Shown in pieces: positions 50,328 through 62,089 of a stretch of DNA of 64,000 bases. Made by a program: the position numbers and the translations under genes. This DNA is from Paramecium sonneborni. Taxonomy: Eukaryota; Ciliophora; Oligohymenophorea; Peniculida; Parameciidae. The notes below the pieces were generated by a model. It had not been told where the DNA came from, ran no database searches, and saw nothing but the letters and a program-made list of their open reading frames with translations. The stretch spans positions 383,926 through 447,925 of the forward strand of contig CAJJDN010000018.1 of assembly GCA_905182985.1 (NCBI GenBank). Direction: 5' to 3'. Position 1 is the first letter of the stretch. Each line of letters opens with the position of its first letter.

Positions 50328-50927
50328 TCATTTTTGATATTCATCATATTTTAAGGATGATCCCTTAACCTTATTAATAGGGTACTTAATGGAATTCTTC
50401 TGAATTTTCATTTGAATAGCTGTAACAATATCAATATTACACCTATCACAGAGACGTATTAAATTGTGTAATATATCTGCAATTTCTTCTCCTGTGTGAT
50501 GTTTTTATTGTTAATTTAATTCTGGTAATCCAGGTTATAATTCTCCGTCTATAAATATTTCACTTAATTCTCCAACTTCCCCAATCAAAGCCATAACTAT
50601 ATTTTTAGGAGTGTGGTATTATTCCCAATCTCTTTGATGACACCAATCATTTATTTATTTTCTTAAATCTTCAAATTCAAGTTAATTGAATTTAGTATTT
50701 ACCTCTGGTAGAATAAATTCAACTATTTAATTTTAAGTTTCCTCTTTCAATTATTATTCTAATTCTAGGATCAATGATTTTAATTCATTTAAAATCATTT
50801 AAGATTTTTATATTTCTTATTCATTAATATTTGGATGGTTTCCCTTCCATTGAAATACTGTTGAAAGTAATCCTGTTTTATGGACAATTTTAAGTATAGT
50901 CGATCGACAATAATATATTTGTGGCAT
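50328..50927 (-). CDS. MazG-type nucleotide pyrophosphohydrolase (dCTPP1-like)
   Basis: Intron-free, 199 aa. The second half is a clear MazG-like domain: LRKQINDWCHQRDWEQYHTP, ALIGEVGELSEIF and HHTGEEIADILHNLIRLCD, with the E-x2-E...E-x2-D metal-binding pattern (EVGELSE and EEIADIL). These enzymes hydrolyse non-canonical or excess dNTPs such as dCTP. The first half includes GLLSTVFQWKGNHP, which resembles the core of a second, degenerate MazG domain lacking its first helix and metal ligands. The stop lies 61 bp from the start of the Gln/Pro-rich gene downstream. Confidence 0.85.
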
Positions 50928-51069
50928 TTTAATTAATATTTATATTAATAAATGCTAGAATAAATTTAGTGAAAACTCATTTTGAATCATATTTTTATTT
51001 TAACAGAACTATGTTTAAATCATATATGTTTTATCTCTTTGAAGAATTTGAAGGAGATAAAATATAATT

Positions 51070-51402
51070 ATGATTACAATATAATATATAATTGAACTTT
51101 ATATGAAACTGAAAAATGAGAATCCTCATCATTAGTCGTATAATAAAGTATTTAAATACTTAATATTAAATAAAATTAAGATATCTTTGATTATGGTAAT
51201 AGAATAAATGAACTAATAAATAAAAAATTATAAAAAACTGTTTAAGAGATATTAATAAATTATTGAATTAAAATGGATATATGTGGAAGGGTAGTTTATT
51301 ATGTTAGAATAAACTGAATATAAAAGAATGTTATTGAATGAATATATTTTTTTTAGATAAAAATTAATTGATTCCATATGGAGACTTAAGCGAGATTTAT
51401 GA
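51070..51402 (+). CDS. Possible small basic helical protein, 110 aa
   Basis: Unspliced frame from ATG 51070 to TGA 51400-51402, of coding-like composition (MITIQYIIELYMKLKNENPH, EGQFIMLEQTEYKRMLLNEY). It is helical and basic. No family is recognised and there is no second line of evidence. It ends 58 bp before the VPS4 start. Confidence 0.4.
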
Positions 51403-51460
51403 TTTGAAAACTATTTTTCAAGAGCAATTTTTTATTGAAAATTTTGTTATTATTTTTTTT

Positions 51461-53005
<1,545 letters not shown>

Positions 53006-53116
53006 TTGATTATCAATAATAATTCTAATTTGTTGGAATTGATATTTTTAAGAAAATGTTAATAAAATCTGCGTCCATAAAATATTAATTAATAAATCAA
53101 TAAAATATAAAATAAA

Positions 53117-53673
53117 ATGCTTTTTATTCTTGATACAATGGATAATCCTGATGAGACTCCTATCAGTGCCTCAACATTCTTTGGTTTTATGGGAGTATCA
53201 ATGGCATTAGTTTTGGCAAGTATTGATATATAATGAATAAATTATTATAGACTTGGGAGCAGGATATGGAACATTTAAAGCAGGTGCTGGTATAGCTGCT
53301 ATAGGTATCTGGAAACCAGAAATTATAATGAAATCATTAATTCCTGTTGTTATGGCAGGTATTTTGGGTATCTATGGTATGATCGTAGCTGTATTATTAT
53401 CACAGAAAGGTAATAAAAATTGAATAATTAAATATAGTTGGAAATCCTTCAGGTTATACATATAAAAATGGTTTTGCTCATATGGCATCAGGATTATGTT
53501 GTGGATGTAGTTGTATTGCAGCTGGATTTGCAATAGGAATTGTTGGAGATGTTGGCGTCAGAGGAAATGCATAATAGGAGAGGTTATTTGTTGGATTGAT
53601 TTTAATTCTAATCTTTGCAGAAGCATTAGCCTTGTATGGTTTAATTGTGTCATTGATCTTATCACAATCATGA
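53117..53673 (+). CDS. V-type ATPase proteolipid subunit c
   Basis: 165 aa after introns of 31 and 28 nt. Four hydrophobic helices: [61 protein letters not shown] and [20 protein letters not shown]. The essential proton-carrying Glu sits in helix 4 ([10 protein letters not shown]). It forms the membrane rotor ring of the proton pump in acidic compartments. A second in-frame Met (MDNPDETP) eight codons in may be the true start. It is 112 bp downstream of VPS4 on the same strand. Confidence 0.93.
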
Positions 53674-53702
53674 GTATCAATTATATAATTATTAATAATC
53701 AA

Positions 53703-54090
53703 AAAATTATCAGCTCTAATCCTTCTTGCTAAATTACTATCTCTCTAAATCACTATTATTCTTTTTGTATGATGAACACAAATAACACTATCTTCTAAAA
53801 TATTTATTCTAAATCCTTCTGTTGTCTCTTATAAAGTAAAATGGTGCTGTTTTACAATCTTATCTCTTTTTCTGAAAATCCAGCAACCTCTCTTATTAAT
53901 CTCTAAAATGGTAATTTCCTTATCAATAACCTAGAACTATCTTAATATTTTCTTATCTCCTATAAAGCAGCTGTTCCTGGTCTATATCTAAATTATTTTC
54001 TAAATTCTTTAATTTCCTCTATTCCTTGCCTTTCTTTGCTATATAATTTTTAGATAAAAAAAAAGTCTTTCCTTCTTTGGTTCTTGTCAT
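53703..54090 (-). pseudogene. Histone H3-variant relic
   Basis: On the minus strand, ATG at 54088-54090 opens MTRTKEGK, like the MARTKQ start of H3. In a shifted frame follows FRYRPGTAALQEIRKYQDSS, then LLIRKLPFQRLIREVAGF, the alphaN/alpha1 region of H3. In a third frame come TLQETTEGF, ILEDSVICVHHTKRIIVI and LARRIRAD, the alpha2-alpha3 regions. Two frame changes (near 53990 and near 53860) and the lack of a proper stop indicate a pseudogene. The N-tail sequence and the shortened loop 1 region differ from canonical H3, so the parent may have been a divergent variant, possibly centromeric. Confidence 0.75.
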
Positions 54091-54183
54091 CCTTCTTATT
54101 AGTTTAGTAACTAATATTTAAAAATATTAAATAATTTTTAAATATTCATAACTTTTAATTTAAATTCCAATTCTTTTTTTATT

Positions 54184-54568
54184 TCATATCATATTATTTG
54201 TATGATATTATAATAAATTTAGATCTTTTTATTATTATTTTAAAATATAATAATTAAACTAATCAAATTTCATATTAATACAAATATTTTTTATTTCTAC
54301 CTCAAAAGTCAATATATCTGCTTACATTTCTCAAATTATTTCCTAATCTATAATGTAAACTTTTTATTTATGAATACTAATATAATTATTTCCTTAATTT
54401 CTTCTTAAATAAAACAAAATCTGAAATAAACTTTTTATCCTTCTCAGTTCTTTTTTCCTGAACTTTTTCTTTCGAAATAGATTCTAATTTATTACTTCTC
54501 TTTTTTAAACTTAAAGATTTAAAAAAATATTATGGATTGAAAAGTAATTTATAAATATAATAATTCAT
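54184..54568 (-). CDS. Small basic protein, 119 aa
   Basis: ATG at 54566-54568, one 25-nt intron (GTAAGC...TTGAG), TGA at 54184-54186. Lys/Arg-rich (SLSLKKRSNKLESISKEKVQ, KKKLRKQLYQ), with an N-terminus (MNYYIYKLLFNPQYFFKSLS) that could be a mitochondrial presequence. The family is not recognised; a mitochondrial ribosomal protein is possible but unproven. Its first 62 codons recur at 55551-55737 in the duplicated segment, cut off at the N. Confidence 0.6.
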
Positions 54569-54714
54569 TTGAAAAATATGATATTAATCATTTATTTATA
54601 TTTCAATATTATAAAGTATTTTATTATATTTAGCATCTTCGATTTATTTCTTTTATATAAATATTATCACACTAAGGTTAATAAAAAGGTAACATCGACT
54701 TAATTTTTGAACGT

Positions 54715-54787
54715 GGGGTAATAGCTCATTTGGTAGAGCGTATGCTTAGCATGCATGAGGCGCTGAGATCGAAGCTCGGTTGCTCCA
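54715..54787 (+). tRNA. tRNA-Ala (anticodon AGC)
   Basis: 73-nt cloverleaf: acceptor GGGGTAA/TTGCTCC with two wobble pairs, D-arm GCTC...GAGC, anticodon loop TTAGCAT giving AGC, T-arm CTGAG-ATCGAAG-CTCGG, discriminator A. No intron. A poly-T run follows directly (54790-54797), as expected for an RNA polymerase III terminator. Anticodon AGC (read as IGC) decodes GCT/GCC/GCA. Confidence 0.95.
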
Positions 54788-55549
54788 TATTTTTTTTAAT
54801 TTTTATTATTAAGTTTCTTAATTTACACGTATAATTATAATAACACATTGTTTATTGATAATTAGAAAATAATTAAAGAGATTTTATATCAATTACAATA
54901 AAAGGAAGGATCATTAAAAATATTTTCTAAATAAAGTATTTTAAGACTTTCTTCTTCCCTTTTTGATAAAAAATGAAATCATTATTTATCTCAGCATTTT
55001 TATAATAAACCAAATCGTAATTATGCTAAATCTATAAAAGTAGTCTTTAAACTTCACATTAATATACATAAAGATTAGAAGTCAATACACTTTTTGGATT
55101 AACCAAACATTTAAATGCTAAATATTTATTTTCTCGTTCTGGTAGACTTTAAAAACAGAAAACTTATAAATCATAAATTAAGCATTGTTAAAAAATGTTT
55201 AAATTTAATAAGGTTTCTCAAATGAATTTGCATAAATTTTCTTCTAATTAAAATTTATTTGTCTAATTTTTATTATTTATTTATTTGGAAATTAAAATAT
55301 AAGTTTTAATATATAAATAGCATATATCATTGAATTTAGAAATAAAATATTACAGGAAACAAATTCTTATAAGTTTGGTTATAAGGAAAAATTATAAATC
55401 AATGATATTTTTTAATTGCCTTAGTTTCTGAGTTATAGAGTCTTGAATATCAATACTAATTTATACAAAAGACAGATAGTTTAATTTTGAATAAGTTTAA
55501 ATATATTAGCTTTTAATATCAATTAAGATTAAAATTTTTCTATTTTGAT
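54788..55549. other. Mostly non-coding; one weak ORF
   Basis: After the tRNA terminator, a frame from ATG 54973 to TGA 55429-55431 (153 codons, beginning MKSLFISAFLQQTKSQ) is open on the + strand. Its composition is Lys/Tyr/Leu-rich with few acidic residues, and nothing homologous is recognised, so I do not call it. The same frame recurs in the second copy. Confidence 0.35.
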
Positions 55550-55550
55550 N
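55550..55550. other. Single ambiguous base (N) at contig join
   Basis: The only N in the window, sitting exactly between two apparently identical 1168-bp segments. Confidence 0.95.
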
Positions 55551-56718
55551 ATAATTATTTCCTTAATTTCTTCTTAAATAAAACAAAATCTGAAATAAAC
55601 TTTTTATCCTTCTCAGTTCTTTTTTCCTGAACTTTTTCTTTCGAAATAGATTCTAATTTATTACTTCTCTTTTTTAAACTTAAAGATTTAAAAAAATATT
55701 ATGGATTGAAAAGTAATTTATAAATATAATAATTCATTTGAAAAATATGATATTAATCATTTATTTATATTTCAATATTATAAAGTATTTTATTATATTT
55801 AGCATCTTCGATTTATTTCTTTTATATAAATATTATCACACTAAGGTTAATAAAAAGGTAACATCGACTTAATTTTTGAACGTGGGGTAATAGCTCATTT
55901 GGTAGAGCGTATGCTTAGCATGCATGAGGCGCTGAGATCGAAGCTCGGTTGCTCCATATTTTTTTTAATTTTTATTATTAAGTTTCTTAATTTACACGTA
56001 TAATTATAATAACACATTGTTTATTGATAATTAGAAAATAATTAAAGAGATTTTATATCAATTACAATAAAAGGAAGGATCATTAAAAATATTTTCTAAA
56101 TAAAGTATTTTAAGACTTTCTTCTTCCCTTTTTGATAAAAAATGAAATCATTATTTATCTCAGCATTTTTATAATAAACCAAATCGTAATTATGCTAAAT
56201 CTATAAAAGTAGTCTTTAAACTTCACATTAATATACATAAAGATTAGAAGTCAATACACTTTTTGGATTAACCAAACATTTAAATGCTAAATATTTATTT
56301 TCTCGTTCTGGTAGACTTTAAAAACAGAAAACTTATAAATCATAAATTAAGCATTGTTAAAAAATGTTTAAATTTAATAAGGTTTCTCAAATGAATTTGC
56401 ATAAATTTTCTTCTAATTAAAATTTATTTGTCTAATTTTTATTATTTATTTATTTGGAAATTAAAATATAAGTTTTAATATATAAATAGCATATATCATT
56501 GAATTTAGAAATAAAATATTACAGGAAACAAATTCTTATAAGTTTGGTTATAAGGAAAAATTATAAATCAATGATATTTTTTAATTGCCTTAGTTTCTGA
56601 GTTATAGAGTCTTGAATATCAATACTAATTTATACAAAAGACAGATAGTTTAATTTTGAATAAGTTTAAATATATTAGCTTTTAATATCAATTAAGATTA
56701 AAATTTTTCTATTTTGAT
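55551..56718 (+). repeat. 1168-bp segment, second copy
   Basis: Repeats 54382-55549, including a truncated 5' part of the small basic protein gene (55551-55737, minus strand) and the tRNA-Ala. Probably the same locus counted twice by the assembly. Confidence 0.9.
55884..55956 (+). tRNA. tRNA-Ala (AGC), second copy
   Basis: Identical to 54715-54787 and with the same flanks. It is likely an assembly duplicate, not a second gene. Confidence 0.85.
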
Positions 56719-56948
56719 TAAAAAGTAAAGGATTTTAATAAAGGGTACAATTGAATGTTTGATAAATAAATTTGATTTGAAGAAATTAGGATAAAAGGAT
56801 TAAATGATGGAGAATGAAATTAGAAGATTGAATTATAAAATAATAAAAAAATTAAAGACATATGGCTTTAGGTGTAGGAATTTTGAAAGCAATTACATGA
56901 AAAAATTTCCTTTGATATTAAAATTAGATATTTATTTTTTAAATAAAA

Positions 56949-57313
56949 ATGAGCACAGCCATCTAATAGCAATAAAGAGGTTAAAAGTAAAAACTCGATC
57001 CAGTTGATAATCAATTGCATATCTCATCTAAGAAAAACGCAAGAGAATTCATATTCATTTCAAAAATATTTTTGAAGAAATTCCAAAATGTTGAATTGCA
57101 TGCATTAGGTGAAGCCACAAAAATCAGTGTTAGAGTTGCTGAAAATTTATAAAGATAAGGTATAAGTTTAATATATTTAAAGGTTTGGTCACAATAACTA
57201 AAATTAATTCATTCACAGCTGATATTGAAGGAAGAAAGAGAGTGAAATTGGTTGTCAGCTTACAACTTACCTATGATGGAAAAGCAAGAATCGATTAAGA
57301 ATTATAAGCTTGA
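56949..57313 (+). CDS. Alba-domain nucleic-acid-binding protein, 113 aa
   Basis: ATG at 56949, one 23-nt intron (GTATAA...TTAAAG), TGA at 57311-57313. The Alba fold is seen as LHISSKKNAREFIFISKIFL, VELHALGEATKISVRVAENL and ITKINSFTADIEG...KLVVSLQL. Alba proteins bind RNA or DNA; in protists and plants they act in RNA metabolism, chromatin or DNA-RNA hybrid regulation. A standard-code ORF overlapping its start in another frame (56804-57007) is not supported. Length is normal for a single-domain Alba. Confidence 0.85.
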
Positions 57314-57611
57314 GTGATTAAATGATAGCGCAAAATAGTACACATATATTAAATTTGTTTTATAATTATATTACGATATTCTGTTCTTGAATTGCTTTTA
57401 TTGATCTTATATAAATAGTATATAAATGATTAGAGTTACGAAATGAAAATATTTTACTTGTATTTAAGACTTAAAGGAAAGAATACCACAAAACTATAGA
57501 TAAGATATCAAAAAAAAGACAATCATTTAATTGAATTCATTCCAGCTATAAGAAGACTTCTTTTTTCTTTTTATTTTACATAAGAACCTTGATTTAATAT
57601 TTCTGATTTGA

Positions 57612-58181
57612 TCATGGGTCTATCTTATTGTAAATCAAGGGATTATGATTTAGAGTAAAATTGTCTTGAAATATTAGGCAAGACAGTTTATTTAGGTTAA
57701 TCCCCATCTGTATTTTGGACTCTAATTCCAAATTCTAATTATTTTAAATAGTAATACACAACACACTTTTTGGTATTGCAATCAATTCATAATCGTTTAA
57801 GTTTACTGATCCTGTTTTCGAGAGTGGAAATGAATACATATCCTTATCGGGAACAAATTGTGATCGATACATGTTTGACATATTTGTACCCGGTTTTAAT
57901 GGAGAAGCATGTGATAATTTTCTATTTTTGTTAAATGTTTTAATGTTAGTGATGACCTATGGATCTTTGCTTGTAGGAGTAACATCATTTGATTGTTATG
58001 ATTGTTTTTCAATATCTGAATAATTATAAGCAACTTAATTGGAAATGTAGGAACTAAAAGTATATGAGCCAGGCATTTTCTCAATTGGAGTACCATTTGA
58101 TTAAATGATTCCTGTGACACCTTCACGTTTATTCATTGTAGAAGTTCTCCCTTTAAAACGAGTCAAAAAATCCACTTTCAT
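57612..58181 (-). CDS. Roadblock/LC7-like protein, 189 aa
   Basis: ATG at 58179-58181 to TGA at 57612-57614. A 30-nt stretch GTGTTG...AATTAG could be a 3n intron but need not be. The N-terminal region KREGVTGIIQSNGTPIEKMP matches strand 1-2 of the roadblock fold (GV.GII...G.PI), and a later segment NDYELIAIPKSVLCITIQ resembles its C-terminal strands. Between them lies an insertion of about 100 residues rich in Ser, Asn and Lys that roadblock proteins lack. Roadblock proteins are dynein light chains or GTPase regulators. The assignment is tentative because of the insertion and the long tail. Confidence 0.5.
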
Positions 58182-58339
58182 ATTTATGATTTATTAAAAT
58201 ATTTAGTAAATATATCATAGAATAATATATTAATAGCAATGAAGTTAATGCAAAAGAAATTCAAATTAGAAAATGAAGAACAAAGAAGTAAATATGAATT
58301 TTAATTGAAAATATATGCAATTAAAATCTAATTATAAAT

Positions 58340-59810
58340 ATGGATCAATATTATGATGATTATTAGCCAACAACCAATAATAAAGATGTAGGATCTAATA
58401 TTAAAACTAGCTCAAAATCTATCGTAATGGGAATTCTAATTTATGTTGTACTTTAACAATAAGAGATAATACTAAATTTAGTGAAATACGTAAATCTTTG
58501 TAATAAAAATGGGACACCTAATTTAATAGATTAAGATTATTCAATTAGGAAGGAGTAGAAATAACTGAAGATGATTTGGATTATATAAAAAATGGAACTG
58601 TGTTATTTGCATCAAAAGGTAAGAGAGAATATATAATTAATTTAAAGGTGAAGAATTTGATGAAAGTTTTTAATTAGCAGAATATGAACAATTATAAGAT
58701 ATAGGAGAAGGAGGATTTGGTAAAGTAGTTTTAGGTAGACATAAATAAACAGGTGAGAAAGTGGCTATAAAAATGGTTAAATAAATGATGACTAATGCTT
58801 AAGTATAATTTCATTATAATGAGGATGTTGATATGATATTCAGGGAAGCAAGGGCTTTAAAGTCTTTGAAACATGACAATATAGTAAAGATTTATAATGC
58901 TTTTTTTTTACAGAATTTATAAACAGTTTATATAATGGAATATTTAGAAGGAGGTGAACTACTTTAATATTTATAAACCAAAGGGAAATTTGAAGAGAGT
59001 GAAGCTAGACATTATTTTAAATAATTAGTGAGTGCAATAGCATATTGTCATTAGAAGAAGATAATTCATAGAGATTTAAAATTAGAAAATCTATTATTGA
59101 CAGGCAAAGATTCTGGCATAATAAAATGTATAGATTTTGGTATATCTGGTTTTGCATCAAATGATAACCCAGAAAATGCCGATGCAGGTAGTCTGAGATA
59201 TATGGCACCTGAATTATTAAAAGGTATATATATCTCACTTCTAATTATACTAGGAATGGATAAAGCAGTTTCTCCTTTAGTAGATGTATGGTCTATGGGT
59301 ATTATATTATATGGAATGTTATTTGGTACATTACCATTCACTGGTAATACTAATAAAGAGATTATCGCTTAAATATCAGAAGGAAGACTCAATATTCCTC
59401 AAGAATGCATTAATAAACTTTCTCAAAATTGTTTAGATTGTTTATCTAGAGCCTTAGAACCTGAACCTAAAAAAAGAATCACTTCTATTGAACTATTAAA
59501 TCATCCTTTTGTTACTAATGAAAATACTCTAAGCAATAAGTAAATTATATTCTAATTTAGACCTAAAATATAAACTTAATTATAATAGATAAATGAAGAT
59601 GAAAGTTAAGCTGTTTAACAATAATCATAATCAGCTACCAATAAAAAATAAAATGTTCAGTTTTCTAAATAATTTGCTAAGTAACATCCTTAATCTACCA
59701 GACAATTAACTTAAACTTAAAAGAAACCTCCTTAATAATCACCATTATTATAAAAATAAACTTAATCAGTAGGATAAACTATTAAATAAACAAAATTCAG
59801 TAAAAAATGA
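58340..59810 (+). CDS. Doublecortin-domain Ser/Thr kinase (CAMK group), 462 aa
   Basis: Introns 58388-58410 (23 nt), 58619-58647 (29 nt) and 59224-59253 (30 nt). N-terminal DCX-type domain (about 20-90: KIYRNGN...CTLTIRDNTKFSEIRKSL). Complete kinase domain: GEGGFGKVVLG (about 107), VAIKMVK, HRDLKLENLLL (about 225), IDFGISGFA (about 246), YMAPELL, and DVWSMGIILYGML. The C-terminal tail is Gln-rich with basic patches. DCX domains bind microtubules, so this kinase is probably cytoskeletal or ciliary. All catalytic residues are present. A 21-nt GT...AG stretch after MMTNAQ may be another 3n intron. Confidence 0.9.
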
Positions 59811-59925
59811 TGTATTTTATTATATTATATTCAATTTATTTATTAAATTTTCATTATGAAGATAATAAATTAAAATATAAATACTCTTATTTAAATATAA
59901 TTCAAAAGTATATATAATTTTATAT

Positions 59926-61414
59926 TCATTATCTTTGACTAAATGATCTTAGAACTGTATCTTAATATTAATGAAATAACATTTTTGGGGGCGATTTCTT
60001 TATAGGAATAGGATTAATCTTTTAAGGTAACTAGGCATATTTTGCAATTGGTTATTCTTAACTAAAATTGTACACTCAAATCATACTTAGATTCATCAAA
60101 TTCTTTCTTAGGTGTCATTTCTTGTCTGAATTTAATTTTACTATATTAAAATTATAAGACTTTAGGTAATTAAACAGGATAACTTGTATTTTGTTAACTT
60201 TATTAGTATGAATGTGAGATTCCCTATTGAGATTAATTAATTTATTTTTAAGATTAATGAGAATTCTTACCAGTGGTAGATAAATTCTTCTTGCTATCCA
60301 ATTTTTCTAAATATGAGAAATGATGTTATTAAGGTTAAGTTTGATTATTAATTGAACTCTCATTCTTTTCTGTAAAATTTACAACAATATGTTTGGGAGA
60401 TGGACTTGGGGATAGAATTTTCTTAAAAGTTTTTAATACTTTTGATGGTCGAAATGAAGGATACTTTTATAAATCTTCATTTAAGTATATTTGATTATCA
60501 ATTTATTATGGTTTCCTTTCTTCTCTTTTTTTATGAAGAACAATTTATTCTAATTTATATTTAGGTAATAATTTAAAAATATCTATTTTCTCTTAGCTAA
60601 TTAAAGCTGTTTCTGCAAATGTTCTTATAGAATCAATTGTTGGTCTTAAATCAGGATCATAACATAACATTATCCTTAATAAATTATTCATATTCAAACT
60701 ATATTATGGATTGTATGTAAATTTTAAACCTTTTAATATTTATTTATGTAACACATTAATGTTATTAGCTTTAAATGGAGCTTCTTTAAACATGAATTAA
60801 TAAATCAAAAAGCCAAGCATCCATATATCTGATTTACAATCATATATTTTTTATTTGGCAAATTCTGGTGCTAATAAATAAATATCTAAATATTCTTCAG
60901 GATGTAAATAATATAAAATATTCATTTCTCCCAATATAGCATTCTTATCCAAACTAAATAAATTTGATAACAGTATTTTTGCATGTGGTCTTTTTGGATG
61001 AAATAAACTAAGGGCTGAACATAACTATATTATTCATATCCTTTTACTTGTATTAGAATTATCAATATTTCTTTCTCTTACAATGGACATTAAAATTAAC
61101 ATTCTATGTATTCACTAATAACCCTTCAAAATATTATTTAATGCATACCCTAAATAGGTATTATCAACATCATGTGATGCTTCATAAAATTTTACTACAT
61201 GAGCATTATTCTTTCTAGACAGTTTATTCAATATTTTTATGATTGAGGTTACCTTCTCCTTATTTATACCTTCCAAATTAAATAATCTCAATATATAATT
61301 TTTGTTCCCTCTTCTCAATATTATCGTTTTCTTATATACATTCTATCTTAAAATTTCAGTGACACTGAACTATGGATAGAGCGATTCAATATTCTTCTTT
61401 AATAATTAAGTCAT
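59926..61414 (-). CDS. Protein pseudokinase, 468 aa
   Basis: ATG at 61412-61414; introns of 25, 23 and about 34 nt keep one frame to the TGA at 59926-59928. The fold of a protein kinase is visible: VTEILRQNVYKKTIILRR, YIECQFQCPLQEKEILIILI and ALSLFHPKRPHAKILLSNLF in place of the HRD loop. LAPEFAKQKIYDCKSDIWML (APE and helix F) and FMFKEAPFKANN follow. The catalytic Asp of HRD, the DFG motif and the VAIK lysine are all missing, so it should not phosphorylate. The layout recalls NAK-type kinases. A basic, Ser/Gln-rich tail follows. The last intron and stop are the least certain points. Confidence 0.75.
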
Positions 61415-62089
61415 TTTTATACAATATTTATTTTACTTATTATTATATTCATATAGAACTCAAAGGACCTATTTTCTTATTTTAATCCAATCCTCTCTTT
61501 TTATATATTTTAGATTAATCAATCCTAATCAAACTTATTTACATTTTTAATAGATTATTAAAATACCAAAACAATTTGATCTCAAAACCTTTTTTATTAT
61601 TTCTATTGAGTACCACAATTTAGTTCAGTTAATCAAATTATCAAAACTTTTAAAATAATAATTAACATCAATCAATATTCTTATGCCGCTTAATTAGAAT
61701 TAATCTTCAATTCACTCTAAATTCTATAAGCTTTTAATGGCATTCTAAATACAAATAAATCATAATCTAATGATAATCATTTATTAAACAATAGATTGAT
61801 AATCATTTATAAAACTATACATTAAATATATATAGAAGATAAGTTAATATAAAAAATTCAATCTTCAATTTTTAATAATGAACAAGAAATTAAGATTTTA
61901 TTTTATAGATAATTCATTATTATAAGAAGCTTTTAGAAAAACTTCAATTTTATTTGAATTTATTAAAAACTATTTTAAATCTGTTTAATCATAATATATA
62001 CATTTCAGCTTCAATTATACTCAAGAACAAGTTACTAAAACTAAAATAGAATGAAATATTATTAGTTTCTATTTATAAATATATATTTT
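61415..62089. other. Intergenic, divergent promoter region
   Basis: About 675 bp between divergent genes. A 23-codon coding-like stretch on the minus strand (MPLKAYRIQSELKINSNQAA) stops at once and is unsupported. Otherwise AT-rich, with a short direct repeat of GATAATCATTTAT near 61774 and 61798. Confidence 0.5.

Larger units (their letters stand above)
54382..55549 (+). repeat. 1168-bp segment, first copy
   Basis: As far as I compared by eye, identical to 55551-56718 at a constant offset of 1169. The two copies are separated only by one N (55550). It contains the start of the small basic protein gene (-), a tRNA-Ala gene and an AT-rich tail. The exactness and the N point to an unmerged contig overlap rather than a real tandem duplication. 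Confidence 0.9.

Noticed and set aside
53478..53702. Standard-code ORF antisense to V-ATPase subunit c
   Set aside because: It is mostly a shadow of the V-ATPase gene. Its upstream end is the tail of the H3 relic frame.
56804..57007. 67-codon ORF beginning MMENEIRRLN upstream of Alba
   Set aside because: It overlaps the Alba start in another frame, has no family match, and the Alba gene explains the region.
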